Under the pieces are notes generated by a model. The model had not been told where the DNA came from and did no database searches. It saw nothing but the letters and a program-made list of their open reading frames with translations. 64,000 nucleotides of DNA. Origin: Nitratireductor pacificus pht-3B (GTDB taxonomy: Bacteria; Pseudomonadota; Alphaproteobacteria; Rhizobiales; Rhizobiaceae). The stretch covers positions 248,001 to 312,000 of the forward strand of contig NZ_AMRM01000001.1 of assembly GCF_000300335.1 (NCBI RefSeq). Reading direction: 5' to 3'. Made by a program: the position numbers and the translations under genes. Positions within the stretch are counted from its first letter, which is position 1, and the number at the start of each line of letters is the position of its first letter. Below, in pieces: positions 46,221 through 56,007 of the stretch.

Positions 46221-47591
46221 TTGACCAATGATAACAATGCGAAACAGACTGGTTTCGCGGAACTCGGCATTTCCGGCACCCTGTTGAAAGCCGCCAACGA
46301 CGCTGGCTTCACCGTGCCCAAGCCGATCCAGGATCAGGCCATTCCGCCGATGCTCGAGGGCAGAGACGTGCTGGGCATCGCCCAGACCGGCTCCGGCAAG
46401 ACGGCCGCCTTCACCATGCCGATCCTCTCGAAGATCATGGCGCTCGGAACCAAGCGGCTGCGCAAGACGGCGCGCGCACTGATTCTGTGCCCGACGCGGG
46501 AACTCGCCGTGCAGATCGACGAGGTGGTGCGCCAGCTCTCGCATCATGCGCATCTGTCCACGGCTCTGGTGCTGGGCGGCGTTTCGCGCGGCAGCCAGGT
46601 GCGCCGTCTGGCACAGGGCGTCGACGTGGTGATCGCGACACCCGGCCGCCTGACCGATCTCGTCCGCTCCGGCGAGCTGTCGCTTGCCGAGACGCGCTGG
46701 CTGGTGCTCGACGAGGCCGACCGCATGCTGGACATGGGCTTCATCAACGATGTGCGCCGCATCGCGCGCGCCACGCATGCCGACCGGCAGACCGCGCTGT
46801 TCTCGGCGACCATGCCCCGCGAGATCGAGCAGCTTGCCGCCAGCCTGCTGAAGGAGCCGGTGCGCGTCGAGGTCGCCAAGCAATCGACCACGGCCGTCGA
46901 GATCACCCAGCGCCTGGTGATGGCGCGCACCAAGCAGAAGCGCAAGGTCCTGTCCGACATGCTGGCCGACGAAACCATGCGTTCTGTGATCGTCTTCGCC
47001 CGCACCAAGCACGGCGCGGACCGCGTGACCCGCGATCTGGAGCGCGACGGATTCGAAGCCGCCGTCATTCACGGGAACAAGTCGCAGAATGCGCGGCAAA
47101 GGGCGCTGAACGGTTTTCGTGACGGTTCGGTGCGCATCCTGGTGGCCACCGACATCGCCGCGCGCGGCATCGATGTTCCGGGCATCAGCCACGTGGTGAA
47201 CTTCGACCTGCCGGACCAGCCGGAAAGCTACGTTCACCGGATCGGCCGGACCGGCCGCAACGGCGCATCGGGCGAGGCGGTCACGTTGTGTGATCCGGCC
47301 GAGAGCGACAAGCTGCGCGCGGTCGAGAAGATCATCCGGATGCGCCTGCCGGTGGTGGCCGACCATACGGGAGAGCCGGACCCGGCTCGCAATCCCGCCG
47401 ACGCCAGCGGCCGGGGCGGCCAGCGCCACGCGCAGCCGAAAGCCAGCAATGACGCGGCGCGCGGCCAGCAGAAGCGTTCGGGACAGAAGCCCAAGCAGGC
47501 CGGTTCGGGCGATGCCCACAAGGCGGGCGCCAAGCCGGGCCAGCGCAAGCGCAACAACCGCTACAGGAGGCAGGGCGCGCGCGCGGCCTGA
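46221..47591 (+). CDS. rhlE: DEAD-box RNA helicase (RhlE-like), TTG start
   Basis: The 456-aa protein has all core helicase motifs: Q motif (GFTVPKPIQDQAIP), Walker A AQTGSGKT (54-61), PTRELA, DEAD in VLDEADRMLD, SAT, and YVHRIGRTGR. The C-terminal 70 residues are a basic Arg/Gly/Gln-rich tail. It remodels RNA, possibly in ribosome assembly or cold growth. An in-frame stop at 46206 forces the start to lie after it, and TTG at 46221 is the only usual start codon before the Q motif. This start has a weak ribosome site. Confidence 0.92.
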   Translation: MTNDNNAKQTGFAELGISGTLLKAANDAGFTVPKPIQDQAIPPMLEGRDVLGIAQTGSGKTAAFTMPILSKIMALGTKRLRKTARALILCPTRELAVQIDEVVRQLSHHAHLSTALVLGGVSRGSQVRRLAQGVDVVIATPGRLTDLVRSGELSLAETRWLVLDEADRMLDMGFINDVRRIARATHADRQTALFSATMPREIEQLAASLLKEPVRVEVAKQSTTAVEITQRLVMARTKQKRKVLSDMLADETMRSVIVFARTKHGADRVTRDLERDGFEAAVIHGNKSQNARQRALNGFRDGSVRILVATDIAARGIDVPGISHVVNFDLPDQPESYVHRIGRTGRNGASGEAVTLCDPAESDKLRAVEKIIRMRLPVVADHTGEPDPARNPADASGRGGQRHAQPKASNDAARGQQKRSGQKPKQAGSGDAHKAGAKPGQRKRNNRYRRQGARAA

Positions 47592-47672
47592 CCTTTCGAA
47601 AGGGCTGGGGCGGGCGGCGGGCTGACCCGAGGTTCGCCCCCGCTGGCCCAATTGTTCCTGATCCGGCAATGC

Positions 47673-47782
47673 GCTAATGCATGTCCCATTCAGATGGATT
47701 CATTTGAATGACAACGAACATGCATCATTTCAACGTGTTACAGCGTCCTTTGCGCGTCTCATGAGACACGCGGCGCTTTAGG
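47673..47782 (+). repeat. Dispersed intergenic repeat family 1, copy 1 (110 bp)
   Basis: The element starts GCTAATGCATGTC, contains a partly symmetric TTCA..TGGATTCATTTGAA core, then CAACGAACATGCATCATTTC and a hairpin GCGCGTCT-CATG-AGACACGC. It matches the reverse complement of 59303-59411 closely. It lies between an RNA helicase gene and an MFS gene. Confidence 0.85.
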
Positions 47783-47824
47783 CGCGATGATCGTGCCCAG
47801 CGGCTGGATCGGGAGGGCGATATC

Positions 47825-49030
47825 ATGGCGGGACTTGTCGCCCTGGCGATCGGATACATCCTGTCGCAATTCTATCGCTCGTTCCTGGCTGTGCTGACGC
47901 CGGCCCTGACGGCGGAGCTGGGAATCTCCAAGGCCGAACTGTCGATGGCATCGGGCGCCTGGTTCATTAGCTTCGCGCTGATGCAGTTCGTGGTCGGCGT
48001 CGCGCTCGACCGCTACGGACCGCGGCGCACGGCCGCCTTCCTGCTGACGGTCTGCGGCGGCGGCGGAGCGGCGCTGTTTGCGGCCGCGCCCAATCCCATG
48101 ACGGTCATCGTGGCGATGGCGCTGAACGGTGCAGGCTGTTCAGCCGTCCTGATGGCTGCCGTCTTCATCTTCGCAAAATCCTATGCGCCGGCGCGCATGG
48201 CGATCCTGATCTCCTGGCTGGTGGGCTTCGGCACGCTGGGCAATGTGATCGGCTCCGCGCCGATGGCGGCGGCCGCCGAAGCCTTCGGCTGGCGCGGCGT
48301 CATGGCGGGACTTTCGGTCTTCACGCTCATGACCGGTCTCGCCATCACCCTCCTGGTGCGCGATCCCGAGCCGGACCGGAGTGCTGCAACGGGCCGGCAG
48401 GGCTTTGGCGGCTATCTGGAGCTGATGCGCCTGCGCGTCCTGTGGCCGATCCTGCCGCTCACCGCCCTGAACTACGCGCCGGCGGCGGGCATCCGCGGAT
48501 TGTGGGCCGGTCCCTATCTCGCCGACGTCTACGGTGCCGACGCCCTGCTGATCGGCCAGGTGACGCTGTTCATGGCGCTGGCGATGTCGCTCGGCAGTTT
48601 CGTCTACGGCCCTCTGGATACGGTCCTGCGGACGCGAAAATGGGTTGCCGTTGGCGGCAACGCCATCGGTGCCGCCGCGATAGCATGGCTGGCGATGTTT
48701 CCGGTCACCGGGGTTGCGGCCACCACGGTCGTTCTGGTGGTGATCGGCGTTTGCGGGGCGAGCTACGGCTTGCTGATGACGCATGGCGGCGCCTTCGTGC
48801 CGGCGCATCTGACGGGGCGCGGCGTGACGCTGCTCAATTTCTTCTCCGTCGGCGGCGCCGGTGTGATGCAGTTCGCGACGGGCGGGGTGGTGGCCGCCGC
48901 CACCGTGCCGGGCGATCCCGCGGCGGCATACCAGACGCTGTTCATGTTCTATGCGGTGCTGCTAGCAGCAACGGTGGCGATCTACATGTTCTGCCGCGAC
49001 GCGCCGCCGGACGTGCGGCACGAGGGCTGA
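47825..49030 (+). CDS. MFS transporter
   Basis: The 401-aa inner-membrane protein has 12 hydrophobic segments and the major-facilitator loop motif DRYGPRRTAAF between helices 2 and 3. It resembles oxalate/formate or nitrate/nitrite-type exchangers in general pattern, but substrate cannot be given. GGGAGGG lies before the ATG at 47825. It converges on an SDR gene, with 6 bp between the stops. Confidence 0.9.
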   Translation: MAGLVALAIGYILSQFYRSFLAVLTPALTAELGISKAELSMASGAWFISFALMQFVVGVALDRYGPRRTAAFLLTVCGGGGAALFAAAPNPMTVIVAMALNGAGCSAVLMAAVFIFAKSYAPARMAILISWLVGFGTLGNVIGSAPMAAAAEAFGWRGVMAGLSVFTLMTGLAITLLVRDPEPDRSAATGRQGFGGYLELMRLRVLWPILPLTALNYAPAAGIRGLWAGPYLADVYGADALLIGQVTLFMALAMSLGSFVYGPLDTVLRTRKWVAVGGNAIGAAAIAWLAMFPVTGVAATTVVLVVIGVCGASYGLLMTHGGAFVPAHLTGRGVTLLNFFSVGGAGVMQFATGGVVAAATVPGDPAAAYQTLFMFYAVLLAATVAIYMFCRDAPPDVRHEG

Positions 49031-49036
49031 CCGGCC

Positions 49037-49852
49037 TTACCGCGTCCTCCTGCGGGGGCCGACCGTGCGCTTGTCCCAGCCTGTCAGGCGGTAAAGAACG
49101 AAGAAGATCAGGGGCTTGGGAAACAGGCGCAGCAGCTTGAGCGGCCAGACCAGGCGGCGCGGGAAACTGATCTCGTAGCCGCCGCGTTGCAGGCCGGCCG
49201 CGATGCGCCGGGAAGCGTCGCCGACCGTCAGCAAGGCGGGCATGCGGAAGGTCGTCTTGTCGGTCAGCGGCGTGGCGACAAAGCCAGGATTGATGATCTG
49301 GACGCGGATATTCATCTTCTCCAGATCGAAGCGGAGTGCCTCGATCATGTTGTTCAATGCCGCCTTGGTGGAGCCGTAGGCGGCCGCCGAAGGCATTCCG
49401 AAGAAGGACGTGACGGATCCCATCACGGCGATCTGGCCGTATCCCCGGTCGCGCATGCGGTCGATCACCGGCACCAGGCCGTTCAGGGTGCCGAACACGT
49501 TGATCTGGTAGCTGCGTACGAAGTTGGTGGTTTCCAGGCGGTCGCCACGCACCGGCAGATAGGCGCCGGCGTTGAACACGGCGAGAGAGATGGGGCCAAG
49601 CTTCTTCTCGATGGCGATGACGGTGCGCTCCATGCCGGCCTCGTTCATCACGTCGCACGGGAAAGTGAAGATGCGGCCCTTCAGCGCGTTTTCCTCCTTC
49701 GCGATCGATCCGAGATTGTCCTCGGCACGCGCCGTGGCCGCCACGGTGAACCCCTGACGCGCCAGGTGCAGCGCGAGAGCGCGCCCGATCCCCGTGCTGG
49801 CTCCGGTGATCCAGACAACTCCATTCTCCGGCCTGGCCCTGTAGAGCCCCAT
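49037..49852 (-). CDS. Short-chain dehydrogenase/reductase with C-terminal hydrophobic segment
   Basis: The 271-aa SDR has TGASTGIG (cofactor loop), NAGAYLPV, catalytic Ser in VMGSVTSF and YGSTK. After residue 220 it has a basic-hydrophobic stretch (RRLVWPLKLLRLFPKPLIFFVLYRL) that may attach it to the membrane, as in SDRs acting on lipids. ATG at 49852 follows GGGGATCGC. Substrate unknown. Confidence 0.87.
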   Translation of the reverse strand: MGLYRARPENGVVWITGASTGIGRALALHLARQGFTVAATARAEDNLGSIAKEENALKGRIFTFPCDVMNEAGMERTVIAIEKKLGPISLAVFNAGAYLPVRGDRLETTNFVRSYQINVFGTLNGLVPVIDRMRDRGYGQIAVMGSVTSFFGMPSAAAYGSTKAALNNMIEALRFDLEKMNIRVQIINPGFVATPLTDKTTFRMPALLTVGDASRRIAAGLQRGGYEISFPRRLVWPLKLLRLFPKPLIFFVLYRLTGWDKRTVGPRRRTR

Positions 49853-50106
49853 GCGATCCCCGTGCAACTGTTGGTCGGAGGCAGACTTAGCTGCCGGTGC
49901 TGCGATTGAAAAGCAGCAAGGGAAGGTGGAGCCCCAGAAAACACTGGATGAGCTGAGAGGTGGCATCCGTTGCACCGAGGCCCGCGCGCGGCGCGAGCGG
50001 AGCGAAACGCGACGTCTTTGCGCGGTTTGGCTCCCGGGCGCAAAATCCCTCCTTGCAAGTGGCGGAATCGCTTTCTACCCTTCGCCGAAAATTCGCAGAG
50101 GTTCGT

Positions 50107-51141
50107 ATGAAAAACTCGGTTGTCGATGCAATAGGAAACACACCGCTGATCCGCCTGAAGCGCGCTTCGGAGGAAACGGGTTGCGAGATCTACGGCAAGG
50201 CCGAGTTCATGAATCCGGGCCAGTCCGTGAAGGATCGTGCCGGGCTCTTCATCATCCGCGACGCCGAGAGGCGCGGCCTGCTCAGGCCGGGCGGCGTGAT
50301 CGTCGAGGGGACGGCCGGCAATACGGGCATCGGCCTGACGGTGGTGGCCAAGGCGCTGGGCTATCGCACGGTCATCGTCATTCCCGACACGCAGAGCCAG
50401 GAAAAGAAGGACGCGCTGCGCGTTCTGGGCGCCGAACTCATCGAGGTGCCGGCGGTGCCCTACAAGAACCCCAACAATTACGTCAAGGTTTCGGGCAGGC
50501 TGGCCGAGCAGCTCGCCGCGAGCGAGCCGAACGGCGCGATCTGGGCCAACCAGTTCGACAATGTCGCCAACCGTGAAGGACATGTCCGCACCACCGCCGA
50601 GGAGATCTGGCACCAGACGGAGGGCAGGGTGGACGGTTTCGTGTCCGCCGTCGGTACGGGCGGTACGCTTGCCGGCGTGGGCGAGGGGCTGCGCGGCCGG
50701 AACCGCGACGTCAAGATCGCGCTGGCCGACCCGATGGGCGCCGCGCTCTACAGTTTCTATACCGAGGGTGTCCTGCAGTCGGAGGGCAGCTCGATCACCG
50801 AAGGGATCGGGCAGGGACGCATCACCGCCAATCTGGACGGGTTCGCGCCCGACTTCTCCTATCAGATCCCCGACGAGGAAGCCCTGCCGATCGTCTTCGA
50901 CATGGTACAGAACGAGGGGCTGTGCCTGGGCGGTTCGACGGGCGTCAACATCGCGGGGGCGATCCGTCTCGCGCGCGAGCTGGGGCCGGGGCACCGCATC
51001 GTGACGATCCTGTGCGACTACGGCACACGCTATCAGTCGAAGCTGTTCAATCCGGCGTTCCTGCGCGAGAAGGGCCTGCCGGTTCCGGACTGGATGGAAG
51101 AGACGCCGCAGATCGACGTTCCGTTCGAGGCGGTGGCGTGA
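50107..51141 (+). CDS. cysK: Cysteine synthase A (O-acetylserine sulfhydrylase)
   Basis: The 344-aa PLP enzyme has the cofactor lysine in NPGQSVKDRAG (Lys42) and the phosphate-binding loop VGTGGT, and matches the longer alphaproteobacterial cysteine synthases. It makes cysteine from O-acetylserine and sulfide. GCAGAGG precedes the ATG. It begins a three-gene set with alaX and sseA: its stop and the alaX start share bases as TGATG. The group fits handling of sulfur amino acids and mischarging. Confidence 0.93.
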   Translation: MKNSVVDAIGNTPLIRLKRASEETGCEIYGKAEFMNPGQSVKDRAGLFIIRDAERRGLLRPGGVIVEGTAGNTGIGLTVVAKALGYRTVIVIPDTQSQEKKDALRVLGAELIEVPAVPYKNPNNYVKVSGRLAEQLAASEPNGAIWANQFDNVANREGHVRTTAEEIWHQTEGRVDGFVSAVGTGGTLAGVGEGLRGRNRDVKIALADPMGAALYSFYTEGVLQSEGSSITEGIGQGRITANLDGFAPDFSYQIPDEEALPIVFDMVQNEGLCLGGSTGVNIAGAIRLARELGPGHRIVTILCDYGTRYQSKLFNPAFLREKGLPVPDWMEETPQIDVPFEAVA

Positions 51142-51884
51142 TGGATCTGTCAACCGAGATCCTTTTTCGCGACGATGCCTATCTGCGCGACGGTGCGGCG
51201 CGGGTTCTTGCCATCAACGACCGCGGGGGAATCCTGCTCGACCGCACGGTCTTCTACGCGACCTCGGGTGGCCAGCCCGGCGATACGGGCCGGCTGACGC
51301 GCACGGACGGGACGGCGATCGAGATCGCCGCGACGGTGACCGGCGAGACCAAGGAACAGATCATCCACGTGCCCGCGGCGGGCCAGGCGCTGCCGGAACC
51401 GGGCGAGACGCTTCAGATGGCTATCGACTGGGAGCGGCGTTTCCGCCTGATGCGCATGCACACCGCCTGTCATCTCCTGAGCGTCGTCTGTCCCTATCCG
51501 ATCACCGGGGCTTCGGTGAGCGAGGACGATTCACGGGTCGATTTCGATCTGCCCGACGCCGGTTTCACCAAGGAGGCCGTCACCGAAAAGCTGATGGAAC
51601 TGGTGCAGGGCGACCATGCCGTCTTCAACCGCTGGATCACGGAGGAGGACCTGACCGCCAATCCGGGCCTGGTGAAGTCGAAGAACGTGCGCCCGCCGAA
51701 GGGGGCCGGGCGCGTCCGCCTGGTCTGCATCGGCGAGGATGCGGCGGTCGACAGCCAGCCCTGCGGCGGCACGCATGTGGCGCGCACCGGCGAGGTGGGC
51801 GAGATCCACATCGGCAAGATCGAGAAGAAGGGGCGGGAGAACCGCCGCTTCCGCATCCGCTTCGGCCCGATGCCGGCGGCGTGA
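51141..51884 (+). CDS. alaX: Alanyl-tRNA editing protein AlaX
   Basis: The 247-aa protein is the free-standing editing domain of alanyl-tRNA synthetase, with zinc ligands HTACH (His107, His111) and CGGTH (Cys208, His212). It deacylates Ser-tRNA(Ala) in the cytoplasm. The gene overlaps cysK by one base and lies 25 bp before sseA. It makes sense beside cysK, since serine-derived metabolites are the editing target. Confidence 0.93.
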   Translation: MDLSTEILFRDDAYLRDGAARVLAINDRGGILLDRTVFYATSGGQPGDTGRLTRTDGTAIEIAATVTGETKEQIIHVPAAGQALPEPGETLQMAIDWERRFRLMRMHTACHLLSVVCPYPITGASVSEDDSRVDFDLPDAGFTKEAVTEKLMELVQGDHAVFNRWITEEDLTANPGLVKSKNVRPPKGAGRVRLVCIGEDAAVDSQPCGGTHVARTGEVGEIHIGKIEKKGRENRRFRIRFGPMPAA

Positions 51885-51909
51885 CCAGTAACGAGACAGG
51901 CGGGACGTG

Positions 51910-52761
51910 ATGAGCGAGACGAGCAGGTTTACCGTTTCAGCGGATTGGCTGGAAGCGAAGCTGGGCATGCCCGGCCTTTCGATCGTCGATGCCTCCTGGT
52001 ACCTGCCCGCGCAGGGCCGGGACGCGCGCGGCGAGTACGAGGCGGGACACATCCCCGGCGCCGTGTTCTTCGACCAGGATGTGGTGGTTGCACCCGGTTC
52101 CGATCTGCCGCACACGCTGCCGGACGCGCCGACCTTCGCCCGGCATGCTGGCGCGATGGGCATAGCGCGCGACGACACCATCGTCGTCCATGACGGACCG
52201 GGGCTGTTTTCCGCCCCCCGCGTCTGGTGGATGTTCCGCGTGATGGGCGCCCGCAACGTGCTTCTGCTGGAAGGCGGGCTGGATGGCTGGCGCGCCGAGG
52301 GACGCCCGTTGACCGCCGCTCCGACCAAGATCGCGCCCAACGTCTTCGAAGCGACGCTCGACGAGACGCGCGTGGCGACCTTCGAGGCGATGCGCAGCAT
52401 CGTGGACGGGCGCGCTGCCCAGATCGCCGATGCGCGGCCGGCCGGCCGCTTCACGGGCGTCGAGCCGGAGCCGCGTCCCGGCATGCGCTCGGGCCACATG
52501 CCGGGCGCGCGCAGTGTCCCGGCGTCCGCGCTGGTGCGCGACGGCAGGCTGCTGCCCGCCGATGAATTGCGAAAACTGTTCGCCGATGCCGGGATCGACC
52601 TGGAGCGGCCGGTGGTGACGTCCTGCGGGTCCGGCGTCACGGCGGCGGTCATCACGCTGGCACTGGAGACGGTGGGACACACGGACAACCGCCTCTATGA
52701 CGGGTCCTGGAGCCAGTGGGGCGGCCTGGCGGACACGCCGGTGGAAACGGGCGAACCATAA
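51910..52761 (+). CDS. sseA: 3-mercaptopyruvate sulfurtransferase (two rhodanese domains)
   Basis: The 283-aa protein has two rhodanese domains; the active-site loop in the second is SCGSGVTA (Cys239), the form typical of 3-mercaptopyruvate sulfurtransferase rather than thiosulfate sulfurtransferase. It releases sulfur from the cysteine-derived 3-mercaptopyruvate. ATG at 51910 was chosen over GTG at 51907. Last gene of the cysK-alaX-sseA set. Confidence 0.92.
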   Translation: MSETSRFTVSADWLEAKLGMPGLSIVDASWYLPAQGRDARGEYEAGHIPGAVFFDQDVVVAPGSDLPHTLPDAPTFARHAGAMGIARDDTIVVHDGPGLFSAPRVWWMFRVMGARNVLLLEGGLDGWRAEGRPLTAAPTKIAPNVFEATLDETRVATFEAMRSIVDGRAAQIADARPAGRFTGVEPEPRPGMRSGHMPGARSVPASALVRDGRLLPADELRKLFADAGIDLERPVVTSCGSGVTAAVITLALETVGHTDNRLYDGSWSQWGGLADTPVETGEP

Positions 52762-52856
52762 GCTGACAAACAGACAACGGGGCATTCATCGTCAATTCAG
52801 GAGTTGCGCTGAAATATGCGCCGGTCAATGACTGTTTCCCCCTGAAAGGACTTGAG

Positions 52857-53414
52857 ATGCTGAATCGCCGTCAAATGCTCGGTGCCGCGATCGCGGCGTG
52901 CTTCGTGCCCGGTGCGGCCGCAGCGCAGTCGGCCATGCCTTCGGCCTCGCAGATCCAGCGCCGGCTGGAAGCCGCGCCGGCGCAGCGCGTGCGCCCGCAG
53001 GACCGGGTGACCGTGCGCGAGTTGAAGCGCCGCCCCGAACTGCGCCGCCGGGCACCTTCGATCGATATCCAGGCCATCAATTTCGCCTTCGACTCGGCCG
53101 AGATTCCGTACTCGCAGTACCGCAAGGTCGAGCAGATCGCCGATGCGCTGCATGCCCTGCGGCGGCGGCGGCCGGGCATGCTCGTCCTGCTCGAGGGCCA
53201 TACTGACGCGGTCGGTTCGTTCGGCTACAATCAGCGCCTGTCCGAACAGCGCGCCGCATCGCTGAAGCGCGTTCTGGCCCGCGAGTTCGGCGTGCCGTCG
53301 CGGATGATGGAGACGGTGGGATACGGCGAGGAATATCTCCTCGTGCCGACGCCCAACGAGAACTGGCGCAACCGCCGCGTCACGCTGCGGCGCATCGACG
53401 ATTTCATCCGCTAG
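52857..53414 (+). CDS. OmpA-family peptidoglycan-associated protein
   Basis: The 185-aa product starts with a signal containing an arginine pair (MLNRRQMLGAAIAACFVPGAAAAQ), suggesting Tat or Sec export, then an Arg-rich linker and an OmpA C-terminal domain: INFAFDSAEIPYSQ, LEGHTDAVGSFGYNQRLSEQRA and PNENWRNRRVTL. It should bind peptidoglycan non-covalently. AAAGGA lies before the ATG. A repeat starts right after its stop. Confidence 0.9.
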   Translation: MLNRRQMLGAAIAACFVPGAAAAQSAMPSASQIQRRLEAAPAQRVRPQDRVTVRELKRRPELRRRAPSIDIQAINFAFDSAEIPYSQYRKVEQIADALHALRRRRPGMLVLLEGHTDAVGSFGYNQRLSEQRAASLKRVLAREFGVPSRMMETVGYGEEYLLVPTPNENWRNRRVTLRRIDDFIR

Positions 53415-53420
53415 ACCTGT

Positions 53421-53474
53421 TCCTCTGCGCTTTTGCGGACGTCAGGCGATTCCATCTGACTGCAAAACGCGATG
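53421..53474 (+). repeat. Dispersed intergenic repeat family 2, copy A
   Basis: The stretch CGCTTTTGCGGACGTCAGGC then GATTCCATCTGACTGCAAAAC recurs at 55953-56007 with few changes and the same orientation. GTCAGG and the later CTGAC can pair as a small hairpin. It directly follows the OmpA-like gene. Confidence 0.75.
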
Positions 53475-53632
53475 GACCCGGCCTTCGCTTCCGAAGCCCG
53501 CCCTCGTTCTGCATCAGGCCCGGCAACCCGTTGCGTTTGCCGGGCCTGCTTGTCTGCTGCACTCCGGAATCGGGTGGAATGCGGCGGTACGTGCAGCCAT
53601 GCTTCTCCTGCAACCCTCACAGGAGAGCCGCT

Positions 53633-54106
53633 ATGGGACTGATCAAATTCACCGCCATGCCGAGCGAGGAGGCGCGGGCCTTTCGCGCGGGCGCGAAAGA
53701 CGCCTACGGCAATGCGCCGGAACGCCGGGTGTCCGACGGTGCCGGAATACCCTGTCGCCATTGCCTGCGCGGCGTGGAAGCGGGCCGTCCCTATCTCACG
53801 CTTGCCTATCGGCCGTTTCCCGAACCGCAGCCCTATGCCGAGACGGGGCCGATCTTTCTCTGTGCCGATGAATGCGCGCGCGCTCCCGACAGCGATGTCA
53901 TGCCGGACCTCTTTCGCGCCCGGCCGGACTGGCTGCTGCGGGGCTATGGGCATGACGACCGCATCGTCTACGGGACGGGCGCGGTGACGCCGAAGAAGGA
54001 TATCTGCACGCGGGCGCACGCACTTCTGCAGCGCGACGACATTGCCTATCTGCACCTGCGCTCGGCCCAGTACAATTGCTATCAGGTGCGCATCGAGCGG
54101 GCATGA
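53633..54106 (+). CDS. DUF1203 protein
   Basis: The 157-aa protein matches DUF1203: CRHCLRGVEAGRPYLTLAYRPF with a CxxC, FLCADECAR, and a closing AQYNCYQVRIER. Several cysteines could bind metal. AGGAG lies before ATG at 53633. It converges on ald, sharing a bidirectional terminator. Function unknown. Confidence 0.88.
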   Translation: MGLIKFTAMPSEEARAFRAGAKDAYGNAPERRVSDGAGIPCRHCLRGVEAGRPYLTLAYRPFPEPQPYAETGPIFLCADECARAPDSDVMPDLFRARPDWLLRGYGHDDRIVYGTGAVTPKKDICTRAHALLQRDDIAYLHLRSAQYNCYQVRIERA

Positions 54107-54110
54107 AAAA

Positions 54111-54130
54111 ACCCGCCGTTTCCGGCGGGT
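54111..54130. terminator. Terminator between DUF1203 and ald
   Basis: ACCCGCCG (54111-54118) pairs with CGGCGGGT (54123-54130) around TTTC. A run of six A before it becomes a U-run on the minus strand, so it ends ald transcripts; it may also serve the + strand. Confidence 0.8.
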
Positions 54131-54150
54131 AGTTTGCTGGAGGAGACGTG

Positions 54151-55266
54151 TCAGGCGGCGAGCACCGCCTGCGGTTCGGCCATTTCGTAGCCGAGCGCTT
54201 CGGCCACGGCGCGATTGGTGATGCGGCCCTTGTGGACGTTCAGGCCGTTGCGCAGATTCGGATCGTCGACAAGCGCCTTCAGCCCCTTGTCGGCGAGCAG
54301 CAGGCCGTGATGCAGGGTCGCGTTGTTGAGCGCGTGGGCCGAGGTGACGGGAACGGCGCCCGGCATGTTGGCGACGCAGTAGTGAATGATCCCGTCGATC
54401 TCGTAGGTCGGGTCCGAATGGGTGGTGGCGTGGGAGGTCTCGAAGCAGCCGCCCTGGTCGATCGCCACATCGACCAGCACGGTTCCCTTCCGCATGCCCG
54501 ACAGCATTTCGCGCGTCACGAGCTTTGGCGCGGCGGCGCCGGGAATGAGCACGGCGCCCACCACGATATCCGCGGAGAAGCACTCTTCCTCCAGCGCCTC
54601 GACGGTGGAATAGCGCGTGTGCGCGCGGCCATTGAAGATGTCGTCGAGTTCGCGCAGGCGCGGGATCGATCGGTCGAGGATGGTCACGTCGGCACCGAGG
54701 CCGACCGCCATCTTCGCGGCGTTGAGGCCGACCACGCCGCCGCCGATGATGGCGACTTTGCCCGGCAGCACGCCCGGCACCCCGCCGAGCAGTACGCCGC
54801 GCCCGCCATTGGCTTTCTGCTGGGCGGTGGCGCCGGCCTGAATCGCCAGGCGTCCGGCGACTTCCGACATCGGCGCGAGCAGGGGGAGGCCGCCGCGTGT
54901 GTCGGTGACGGTTTCATAGGCGATAGCCGTGACGCCGGATTCGACGAGGCCCCGGGTCTGTTCCGGGTCCGGAGCCAGGTGAAGATAGGTGTAGAGGATC
55001 TGGTTCTCGCGCAGTTGCGCCCATTCGACCGGCTGCGGTTCCTTGACCTTGACCACCATGTCGGAGCGGGCGAACACGTCGCCGGCGGTTCTGGCGATGG
55101 TCGCCCCGGCGGCGCGATAGGCATTGTCGTCGGCGCCGATCCCCGCGCCGGCGCCGGTTTCGACCAGGACTTCATGGCCGTGGGCGACATATTCGCGGAC
55201 CGACCCCGGGGTCAGGCCGACGCGGTATTCGTGGTTCTTGATTTCCTTCGGGCAGCCGACGCGCAT
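54151..55266 (-). CDS. ald: Alanine dehydrogenase
   Basis: The 371-aa enzyme has the full family pattern: [30 protein letters not shown], the Rossmann loop [15 protein letters not shown] and [18 protein letters not shown]. It reversibly deaminates alanine to pyruvate with NAD. GGAGGAG precedes the ATG at 55266. The divergent Lrp-type gene is the probable activator (AldR-like). Confidence 0.94.
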   Translation of the reverse strand: MRVGCPKEIKNHEYRVGLTPGSVREYVAHGHEVLVETGAGAGIGADDNAYRAAGATIARTAGDVFARSDMVVKVKEPQPVEWAQLRENQILYTYLHLAPDPEQTRGLVESGVTAIAYETVTDTRGGLPLLAPMSEVAGRLAIQAGATAQQKANGGRGVLLGGVPGVLPGKVAIIGGGVVGLNAAKMAVGLGADVTILDRSIPRLRELDDIFNGRAHTRYSTVEALEEECFSADIVVGAVLIPGAAAPKLVTREMLSGMRKGTVLVDVAIDQGGCFETSHATTHSDPTYEIDGIIHYCVANMPGAVPVTSAHALNNATLHHGLLLADKGLKALVDDPNLRNGLNVHKGRITNRAVAEALGYEMAEPQAVLAA

Positions 55267-55421
55267 CCAGATCTCCTCCAAGAGCATGTTTGTGCATTGT
55301 TCTGGCTCTATCGATGAGACCACAAAACGGGCCGAACGTCTTTGCGAACATGTTTGCGGGCGCGGGGCAAATTCGATACTTTTTGCGTCATTGCCTATTT
55401 TCGGAGGAGGAAAGTCGGTCA

Positions 55422-55895
55422 ATGGCCCTCGACAGGATTGATATCGCTATTCTGGACGCATTGCAGCTGGACGGGCGGATCTCCAATTCCGCCCTTGCCG
55501 AGAAAGTGAGCTTGTCCCAGTCGGCCTGTTCGCGCCGGCTCGACAATCTGGAGAAGAGCGGCGTCATCAAGGGATATCATGCCGAGCTTTCCAACGCTGC
55601 GCTCGGCCATGCGATGACGGTGATCGTGCATATCTCGCTGTCCGGCCAGTTCGAGCGGACCTTGAGCGAGTTCGAGGCGGCGGTGACGCGCTGTCCGAAC
55701 GTGGTGTCGTGCCATCTCATGTCCGGCGAGTACGACTACATCCTGCGCATCGCCGCGCGCGACCTGCAGGATTATGAGCGCATCCACAAGGAATGGCTGA
55801 CCGGCATGCCCCATGTGATCAAGATCAACTCTGCCTTCGCCCTGCGCGAGGTGATCGACCGCACGGCGATCGGCATGAAGCCGCAACTGGCGTGA
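55422..55895 (+). CDS. Lrp/AsnC-family regulator, probable ald regulator (AldR-like)
   Basis: The 157-aa protein has an AsnC-type helix-turn-helix ([38 protein letters not shown]) and an RAM effector domain with [10 protein letters not shown]. It is divergent from ald with 155 bp between them, the classical arrangement of AldR with alanine dehydrogenase. A GGAGGAGG site lies somewhat far (about 12 nt) from ATG at 55422. Confidence 0.9.
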   Translation: MALDRIDIAILDALQLDGRISNSALAEKVSLSQSACSRRLDNLEKSGVIKGYHAELSNAALGHAMTVIVHISLSGQFERTLSEFEAAVTRCPNVVSCHLMSGEYDYILRIAARDLQDYERIHKEWLTGMPHVIKINSAFALREVIDRTAIGMKPQLA

Positions 55896-55952
55896 GCGGG
55901 TTACGCTAGCCCGTCCAACGTTTCACGGAGCGCTGAACAGATCCATCTCCCT

Positions 55953-56007
55953 GTTTTTCCGCGTTTATGCGGGCGTCGGGTGATTCCACCTGACTGCAAA
56001 ACGCTAT
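55953..56007 (+). repeat. Dispersed intergenic repeat family 2, copy B
   Basis: Similar to 53421-53474: GCGTTTATGCGGGCGTCGGG then TGATTCCACCTGACTGCAAA. Its end supplies the stop codon region (CTATAG) of the minus-strand cyclo-ligase gene. Confidence 0.75.
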
